DNA of 10,637 bases from JAGSOU01 sp049974865 (GTDB lineage: Bacteria; Pseudomonadota; Alphaproteobacteria; Rhodobacterales; Rhodobacteraceae), in NCBI GenBank assembly GCA_049974865.1, contig JBNGCX010000085.1, positions 1 through 10,637 on the forward strand. Direction: 5' to 3'. Every line of letters starts with the position of its first letter. Within the stretch, counting starts at the first letter, position 1. The notes under the pieces were generated by a model, which did not search any database, was not told where the DNA came from, and saw nothing but the letters and a program-made list of their open reading frames with translations. Made by a program: the position numbers and the translations under genes. Positions 1 to 10,637 of the stretch are shown here, piece by piece.

Positions 1-112
1 GGTGAAGGAAATCGCCGAAGCGAAGATGAAGGATCTGAACGCCAACGATATCGAGGCGGCGATGCAGATCATCCTGGGCTCGGCCCGGTCGATGGGCATT
101 GAGGTGAAGTAA
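1..112 (+). CDS. rplK: 50S ribosomal protein L11, C-terminal fragment
   Basis: Only the last 36 codons and the TAA stop (110-112) are inside the window, reading in frame from base 2. The visible residues (VKEIAEAKMKDLNAND, then IEAAMQIILGSARSMGIEVK) match the C-terminal RNA-binding domain of L11, including the conserved A..K..DLNA.d.eaA...I.GtArSMGi stretch. L11 binds the GTPase-associated region of 23S rRNA and is normally encoded directly before L1, as here. The rplA start codon lies two bases after the stop, and the rplA ribosome binding site (GAGG, 101-104) is inside the last rplK codons, so the two genes form one tightly packed transcription unit. The 5' part and its promoter lie outside the window. 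Confidence 0.95.
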   Translation, partial: VKEIAEAKMKDLNANDIEAAMQIILGSARSMGIEVK

Positions 113-114
113 TC

Positions 115-813
115 ATGGCAAAGCTTGGAAAACGTACCCGCGCCGCCCGTGAGGCCTTCGCCGGCAAGGAAGATGTGACCGTCGAAGAGGCCGTCGCCCT
201 GGTCAAGGGCAACGCCAAGGCCAAGTTCGACGAAACCGTCGAGATTGCTCTGAACCTGGGCGTCGATCCGCGCCATGCCGACCAGATGGTGCGCGGCGTC
301 GTGAGCCTGCCCAACGGTACCGGCAAGACGGTGCGCGTGGCGGTTTTCGCCCGTGGCCCGAAGGCCGACGAGGCCAAGGAAGCCGGTGCAGATATCGTCG
401 GCGCCGAGGACCTGATGGAAACCATCCAGGGCGGCACGATCGAGTTCGATCGCTGCATCGCGACCCCGGACATGATGCCGCTGGTCGGCCGCCTGGGCAA
501 GATCCTGGGCCCGCGCAACCTGATGCCGAACCCGAAAGTGGGCACCGTCACCATGGACGTGAAAGCCGCTGTCGAGGCCGCCAAGGGCGGCGAGGTTCAG
601 TTCAAGGCCGAGAAGGCCGGCGTGGTGCATGCCGGCGTGGGCAAGGCCTCGTTCGACGAGGCCAAGCTGGTCGAGAACGTGCGTGCCTTCGTGGACGCCG
701 TGCAGAAGGCCAAGCCCTCGGGCGCGAAGGGTGCCTACATGAAAAAGGTCTCGCTGAGCTCGACCATGGGCCCCGGCGTGTCCGTGTCGATCGAGAGCGC
801 GACCGGCAACTAA
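115..813 (+). CDS. rplA: 50S ribosomal protein L1
   Basis: This encodes 232 residues, the usual length for bacterial L1. L1 binds helices 76-78 of 23S rRNA and forms the mobile stalk that helps release deacylated tRNA from the E site. In several bacteria it also represses translation of the L11-L1 mRNA; that is family knowledge and is not shown here. The diagnostic L1 signature is at residues 129-146 (KILGPRNLMPNPKVGTVT). The N terminus (MAKLGKRTRAAREAF) and the later block GGEVQFKAEKAGVVHAGVGKASF are also typical. The ATG at 115 is chosen because GAGG at 101-104 sits ten bases upstream and the product then begins like other L1 proteins. It follows rplK by two bases. After the stop comes a long structured leader that separates it from rplJ. 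Confidence 0.98.
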   Translation: MAKLGKRTRAAREAFAGKEDVTVEEAVALVKGNAKAKFDETVEIALNLGVDPRHADQMVRGVVSLPNGTGKTVRVAVFARGPKADEAKEAGADIVGAEDLMETIQGGTIEFDRCIATPDMMPLVGRLGKILGPRNLMPNPKVGTVTMDVKAAVEAAKGGEVQFKAEKAGVVHAGVGKASFDEAKLVENVRAFVDAVQKAKPSGAKGAYMKKVSLSSTMGPGVSVSIESATGN

Positions 814-820
814 GAATTCC

Positions 821-863
821 CTGGGTCGCGAGACCCGGCGAATGGCGGGGCGGCAACGCCCCG
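821..863 (+). promoter_or_regulatory. Tandem GNRA-capped hairpins after rplA
   Basis: Hairpin one, 821-838, has a 7-bp stem (CTGGGTC with GACCCGG, one T-G wobble) and a GCGA loop. Hairpin two, 846-863, has a perfect 7-bp stem (CGGGGCG with CGCCCCG) and a GCAA loop. The gap between them is seven bases. The first lies eight bases after the rplA stop codon. No T-tract follows either stem, so they do not look like ordinary intrinsic terminators. They could protect the 3' end of the L11-L1 message, mark a processing site, or be part of the L10 leader. CCGTC at 861-865 can also pair with GACGG at 874-878, which would compete with the second hairpin. Confidence 0.6.
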
Positions 864-902
864 TCCTGTCCGAGACGGAGGGTGCCCCTCGGGGCTTAAT
901 TT

Positions 903-950
903 CCTTCCTGAGATGGGGAACGAGACGCATTTCTCTGAGGGAGGTTCCCT
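903..950 (+). promoter_or_regulatory. Two-state pairing element in the rplJ leader
   Basis: The downstream strand at 932-950 can pair with either of two upstream strands. In state A, CCTTCCTGAGA (903-913) pairs with TCTC (932-935) and AGGGAGG (938-944). That gives 11 pairs with one T-G wobble and a two-base bulge (936-937). In state B, GGGAAC (916-921) pairs with GTTCCC (944-949), and GAGA (922-925) pairs with TCTC (932-935) over a six-base loop. That leaves eight bases unpaired on the 3' side. Because GAGA occurs twice, the states compete for the same TCTC. A pseudoknot combining the outer helices of both is also possible. Pairings were worked out by hand without energies. Confidence 0.5.
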
Positions 951-988
951 CGGGCGATCGTGGGCTCGGGACCCTTACGGACCCGAAC

Positions 989-1035
989 GCAGGGCGCAAG
1001 CCCTGCAAATATGAGCCGGGGGGCGAAAGCCCTCC
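989..1035 (+). promoter_or_regulatory. Tandem GNRA-capped hairpins before the rplJ start
   Basis: The first hairpin, 989-1006, is a perfect 7-bp stem (GCAGGGC with GCCCTGC) closed by a GCAA tetraloop. The second, 1018-1035, is a 7-bp stem (GGGGGGC with GCCCTCC, one G-T wobble) closed by GAAA. The second ends six bases before the GGAG ribosome binding site (1042-1045) of rplJ, so its stability or protein binding could affect initiation. The design (18 nt, seven pairs, GNRA loop) repeats that of the pair at 821-863. Confidence 0.6.
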
Positions 1036-1052
1036 ATACTTGGAGTGAAACT

Positions 1053-1571
1053 GTGGATAGAGCCCAGAAAGAGAAAGTGGTCGAGGAACTCGGCCAGATC
1101 TTCGAAAGCTCTGGCGTGGTTGTGGTTGCACACTACGCGGGTCTTACGGTTGCCGAGATGCAGGATCTGCGCGCGCGCATGCGCGCGGCGGGCGGGTCCG
1201 TGCGTGTTGCCAAGAACAGGCTCGCCAAGATCGCCCTGGAAGGGAAGCCCTGCGAAAGCATCGCTGACCTGCTGACGGGCATGACCGTTCTGTCCTACTC
1301 GGAAGACCCCGTGGCAGCAGCCAAGGTCGCCGAGGCCTTCGCCAAGGATAACTCGAAATTCGAGATCCTGGGCGGGGCGATGGGAGAGACGTTCCTGGAC
1401 CGGGCCGGTGTCGAAGCCGTGTCGAACATGCCGTCGCGCGAGGAGCTCATTGCCTCGATCGCCGGCTGCATCGGCGCACCCGCTTCGAACATCGCCGGTG
1501 CGATTGGCGCGCCTGCATCGAACATCGCAAGCATCCTCTCGACTGTCGAGGAGCGCGCGGAAGCCGCTTGA
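1053..1571 (+). CDS. rplJ: 50S ribosomal protein L10
   Basis: This encodes 172 residues, normal for L10 (P0), the base of the ribosomal stalk. Its N-terminal domain binds the L11-binding region of 23S rRNA, and its C-terminal helix holds L7/L12 dimers. The GTG at 1053 is chosen as start because GGAG (1042-1045) lies seven bases upstream and the product then starts (V/M)DRAQKEKVVEELGQIF, as in Rhodobacterales L10. A longer in-frame ATG at 960 would run through the hairpins of the leader and adds unrelated residues. Conserved blocks are VVVVAHYAGLTVAEMQDLR and VAKNRLAKIALEG. The C-terminal part has the nonapeptide IGAPASNIA twice (residues 140-148 and 151-159), near the region that carries L7/L12 dimers. 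rplL follows after 75 bases. Confidence 0.97.
   Translation: MDRAQKEKVVEELGQIFESSGVVVVAHYAGLTVAEMQDLRARMRAAGGSVRVAKNRLAKIALEGKPCESIADLLTGMTVLSYSEDPVAAAKVAEAFAKDNSKFEILGGAMGETFLDRAGVEAVSNMPSREELIASIAGCIGAPASNIAGAIGAPASNIASILSTVEERAEAA
1168..1187. repeat. Alternating purine-pyrimidine tract with 16-bp palindrome inside rplJ
   Basis: Twenty consecutive bases alternate strictly pyrimidine-purine, almost all CG. They contain a perfect 16-bp palindrome at 1172-1187 centred on CATG. In frame the stretch encodes part of LRARMRAA in L10. Such tracts can adopt left-handed (Z) DNA or a cruciform under negative supercoiling, but here arginine/alanine codon choice in a GC-rich genome is a sufficient explanation. 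Confidence 0.6.
1470..1529 (+). repeat. Imperfect 27-base direct repeat coding for IGAPASNIA in L10
   Basis: Copies at 1470-1496 and 1503-1529 are separated by six bases coding for GA. They encode identical nonapeptides. The DNA copies differ at five of 27 positions, and all five changes are silent third-position changes. The protein repeat is therefore old and held by selection, not a fresh duplication. It lies in the C-terminal part of L10, close to the helix that recruits L7/L12 dimers. Confidence 0.8.
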
Positions 1572-1646
1572 GCAATCTGAAGTCCCGCGTGGGGTCGTCA
1601 ACTTCGCCCGCGTTGGAACACATCTGAATAGAACGGAAACAGTGAA

Positions 1647-2027
1647 ATGGCTGATCTGAAAAAACTGGCAGAAGAGATCGTCGGTCTGACCCTGCTGGAA
1701 GCACAAGAACTGAAAACCATCCTCAAGGATGAATACGGCATCGAGCCCGCCGCTGGCGGCGCCGTGATGATGGCTGGCCCGGCCGCCGGTGGCGAAGCCG
1801 CCGCTGCCGAGGAGAAGTCGGAATTCGACGTTATCCTGAAGTCGGCCGGCGACAAGAAGATCAACGTGATCAAAGAAGTCCGCGCCATCACCGGCCTGGG
1901 CCTGAAAGAGGCCAAAGAGCTGGTCGAGGCCGGCGGCAAGGCTGTCAAGGAAGGCGTCGAGAAAGCCGAGGCCGAAGAGATCAAGAAGAAGCTCGAAGAG
2001 GCTGGCGCCGAAGTCGAGCTCAAGTAA
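1647..2027 (+). CDS. rplL: 50S ribosomal protein L7/L12
   Basis: This encodes 126 residues, normal for L7/L12, the multicopy stalk protein that recruits and activates translational GTPases. An N-terminal dimerisation and L10-binding domain (about residues 1-34, MADLKKLAEEIVGLTLLEAQEL) is followed by a flexible Ala/Gly-rich hinge (about 36-56, with GGAVMMAGPAAGGEAAAA). The C-terminal factor-binding domain (about 57-126) contains EFDVILKSAGDKKINVIKEVR and GLGLKEAKELVE. A weak ribosome binding site (CGGAA, 1634-1638) precedes the ATG. The 75-base gap after rplJ has no gene, only a weak possible stem (GAAGT 1579-1583 with ACTTC 1601-1605). The protein is needed in several copies per ribosome, so stronger translation than rplJ is expected. 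The sequence does not show how that is achieved. Confidence 0.98.
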   Translation: MADLKKLAEEIVGLTLLEAQELKTILKDEYGIEPAAGGAVMMAGPAAGGEAAAAEEKSEFDVILKSAGDKKINVIKEVRAITGLGLKEAKELVEAGGKAVKEGVEKAEAEEIKKKLEEAGAEVELK

Positions 2028-2060
2028 TTGCCCGCGGCCACAGCCGCAGGTTAGAAAATG

Positions 2061-2091
2061 GGCTGGGTCCGGGGAAACTCCGGGCCCAGCC
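2061..2091 (+). terminator. Long hairpin after rplL, possible attenuator
   Basis: GGCTGGGTCCGG (2061-2072) pairs with CCGGGCCCAGCC (2080-2091), giving twelve pairs with one T-G wobble. A thirteenth G-T pair leaves a five-base loop. It starts 33 bases after the rplL stop. The 3' side is followed by GAACCTGTCTTA with no T-tract, so efficient intrinsic termination is not expected. In Escherichia coli the rplL-rpoB gap holds a partial terminator and an RNase III site that set the ribosomal protein to RNA polymerase ratio. A similar role here is inference from position and structure only. A smaller stem, GCGGC (2034-2038) with GCCGC (2043-2047), lies just upstream. Confidence 0.55.
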
Positions 2092-2105
2092 GAACCTGTC
2101 TTAGC

Positions 2106-2135
2106 AAGGGCTTGCCGCAAAGCCTTTTCTAAGGC
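2106..2135 (+). promoter_or_regulatory. Pair of mutually exclusive small hairpins in the rplL-rpoB spacer
   Basis: AAGG-CTT (2106-2113, with G2110 bulged) can pair with AAGCCTT (2120-2126), ahead of a short pyrimidine run (2127-2130). GCCTT (2122-2126) can instead pair with AAGGC (2131-2135) over a TTCT loop. Both use 2122-2126, so only one can form. The first resembles a weak terminator and the second would act as its alternative. The stems are short and only hand-folded. Confidence 0.35.
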
Positions 2136-2209
2136 GCGGTTCGAGGTTCGGGAGCGGCCGGTGGGACGGCACGCAGGAATGGAACCTGACCCCCTTCATT
2201 CGTGAGCGG

Positions 2210-2238
2210 CGCGCAGCCGGGGCCCGACGGCTGGCGCG
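2210..2238 (+). promoter_or_regulatory. Strong hairpin just upstream of the rpoB ribosome binding site
   Basis: CGCGC-AGCCG (2210-2219) pairs with CGGCT-G-GCGCG (2228-2238), giving ten pairs with one bulged base (G2233) and an eight-base loop. It ends 12 bases before the AAAGG ribosome binding site (2251-2255). The short A-rich stretch between them should stay single-stranded. The hairpin could be a processing site, a stabiliser of the rpoBC message after cleavage from rplJL, or a site of translational control. Beyond the hairpins, the rest of the 2028-2266 spacer holds no gene that I can support. Confidence 0.5.
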
Positions 2239-2266
2239 GCGCAAAAGACGAAAGGTAATGACGCAC

Positions 2267-6396
<4,130 letters not shown>

Positions 6397-6400
<4 letters not shown>

Positions 6401-7176
6401 GCCTGATGTCTGAGATCGAAATCTCGGCGGCTCAGCGGGTGGCGCCCCCCGACGGGGGGCGGCGCTACGCCTTTGTCGCCGGGTGCTCCAGAAGCGGGAC
6501 GACCGCGTTGACCCGCCTTCTGAACAAGCACCCGGAGATCTGCATCGGCTTCGAACGCTTCGCCAAGGTGCATCGCCGCCGCGAGCTGACCCCCAAGCAT
6601 TTCCAGCCCGAGCGGTTCTGGGACGTGCGGCCCGACGACACCCATTACGACGCGCTGACCGGCTTCCGGGCGTTCCACGCCCAAAAGATCGGCGAGGCCA
6701 AGGTGGTGGGCGACAAGAACCCGCACCTGTCGAACCGCTACAAGGCGCTGTTCCGGGCCTTTCCCGACGCCAGGGTCGTCTACATCCTGCGTGAGCCGTT
6801 CTCGGTCGCCGAGAGCTTCGAGCGCCGGGCCGGCGACCCCAGGGACGGGTGGTCGGAAAAACGCGACTACATGGCCGCGATCGAGGAATGGAATGAAAGC
6901 CTGAAGCGCACTGCGGGCGCGTTGGAAAAGCGCCCCGACCAGATCGGTGTCTTCTGCTTTCAGGAGTTGATGGTCGAGGGCAACAGCCTGTCGCGGCTCT
7001 ACGCCTTCCTCGGGGTCGACGCACCCGCGACCGACCAGCGCGACGCCGAGATCAGCCTGACGCCGCCCGCCCGCGTCAACCCCGCCCTGCGCAAGGCCGT
7101 GGCCGAGAAAGCGGATTTCAAGACCTACCGGCGGCTGCTCAGCGCGGCCGCCGCCCAGGAACAGAGTTTTGCCTGA
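6397..7176 (+). CDS. Sulfotransferase family protein inserted between rpoB and rpoC
   Basis: This encodes 259 residues and looks like a small PAPS-dependent sulfotransferase, which moves sulfate from 3'-phosphoadenylyl sulfate to a hydroxyl or amine. Residues 24-36 (YAFVAGCSRSGTT), followed by LxxLLNKHPEI, form the 5'-phosphosulfate loop. Residues 127-141 (VVYILREPFSVAESF) give the 3'-phosphate site with R132 and S140 at the standard spacing. GDKNPHLSNRY (105-115) is also common in the family. No signal peptide or membrane segment is seen, so a cytoplasmic enzyme is expected. The acceptor is unknown. The start overlaps the rpoB stop, and rpoC begins 22 bases after its end, so it should be co-transcribed with RNA polymerase genes. 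Three arginines use AGA or AGG (R32, R126, R149), which I saw rarely in rpoB, hinting at a less optimised, acquired gene. A related P-loop kinase-like fold cannot be fully excluded. Confidence 0.88.
6443..6461 (+). other. Perfect 8-bp G/C hairpin in the early codons of the sulfotransferase gene
   Basis: CGCCCCCC (6443-6450) pairs with GGGGGGCG (6454-6461) over a three-base loop (GAC). It includes six consecutive C and six consecutive G, and codes for APPDGG-R in a stretch that precedes the conserved domain. It lies about 45 bases after the start codon. There is no T-tract after it, so it is not a standard terminator. It could slow ribosomes or polymerase at the rpoB junction. It may also simply reflect codon choice. 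Confidence 0.55.
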
Positions 7177-7198
7177 CACGTTCAGGAAAGGAACGATC

Positions 7199-10637
<3,439 letters not shown>

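Larger units (their letters stand above)
814..1052 (+). promoter_or_regulatory. rplJ 5' leader, candidate L10 leader (autoregulatory mRNA region)
   Basis: These 239 bases between rplA and rplJ hold no convincing gene but are dense in RNA structure on the + strand. There are two GNRA-capped hairpins at 821-863, a central region with two competing pairings (903-950), and two more GNRA-capped hairpins at 989-1035 just before the rplJ ribosome binding site (GGAG, 1042-1045). In many bacteria the L10-L7/L12 complex binds a structured leader at this exact place and represses rplJL translation, so an equivalent role is the best inference. I could not match a specific published L10-leader consensus or a clear kink-turn by eye. 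No convincing -35/-10 promoter pair was seen, so whether a new transcript starts here is unknown. Confidence 0.6.

Noticed and set aside
842..1048. 68-codon + strand frame in the rplJ leader that stops four bases before the rplJ start, a possible leader peptide
   Set aside because: There is no ribosome binding site before its ATG, it runs through the RNA hairpins, and its product looks like a translation of structured RNA. The closeness of its stop to rplJ is suggestive, but conservation would be needed to support it.
960..1052. Longer L10 start at the in-frame ATG at 960
   Set aside because: The added 31 residues are unlike any L10, cover the leader hairpins, and lack a ribosome binding site. 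The GTG at 1053 has GGAG at good spacing and gives the family N terminus.
975..2120. Minus-strand reading frame of 381 codons across rplJ and rplL
   Set aside because: It overlaps two certain genes and structured spacers, and its product has no recognisable motif.
7173..7185. Small CTGA/TCAG stem over the sulfotransferase stop codon
   Set aside because: With only four pairs it is too weak to claim as a terminator or regulatory site.

Overview
This window is a slice of the core ribosomal-protein / RNA-polymerase cluster of an alphaproteobacterium. The protein sequences (L1, L10, L7/L12, beta, beta prime) look like those of marine Rhodobacterales (Roseobacter/Rhodobacteraceae). Examples are the L10 start VDRAQKEKVVEELGQIFESS, the beta start MAQxFxGQKRxRKxYGKIREVL and the beta-prime start MNQELTxNPFNPL. 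GC content is high (clearly above 60% by eye). I cannot fix the genus.

Layout, all on the + strand: 3' end of rplK (1-112); rplA (115-813); a 239-base structured leader (814-1052); rplJ with a GTG start (1053-1571); rplL (1647-2027); a 239-base structured spacer (2028-2266); rpoB (2267-6400); a 259-codon sulfotransferase-family gene (6397-7176); and the first 1146 codons of rpoC (7199-window end). The order rplKA-rplJL-rpoBC is the usual bacterial one. rpoB and rpoC encode the two halves of the RNA polymerase active centre, and the ribosomal proteins build the L1 stalk and the L10-L7/L12 stalk.

The main departure from the standard operon is the gene between rpoB and rpoC. Its ATG overlaps the rpoB stop codon (ATGA), and it ends 22 bases before rpoC. 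It carries both PAPS-binding signatures of sulfotransferases: AGCSRSGTT near the N terminus and an R-x7-S motif in VVYILREPFSVAES. It has no signal peptide or membrane segment. A long G/C hairpin lies inside its first codons. Its substrate cannot be read from the sequence, and I cannot tell here whether the insertion is conserved across a clade.

The second point of interest is RNA structure. The rplA-rplJ leader holds four hairpins of identical design (7-bp stem, GNRA tetraloop, 18 nt each), two on each side of a core. In that core one downstream strand can pair with either of two upstream strands. This is a candidate L10 leader, the site where the L10-L7/L12 complex represses its own operon in other bacteria. 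The rplL-rpoB spacer holds a long hairpin, a pair of mutually exclusive small hairpins, and a 10-bp hairpin just before the rpoB ribosome binding site. No tRNA, CRISPR array, insertion sequence or convincing sigma-70 promoter was seen. The long reading frames on the minus strand are shadows of high-GC coding sequence.
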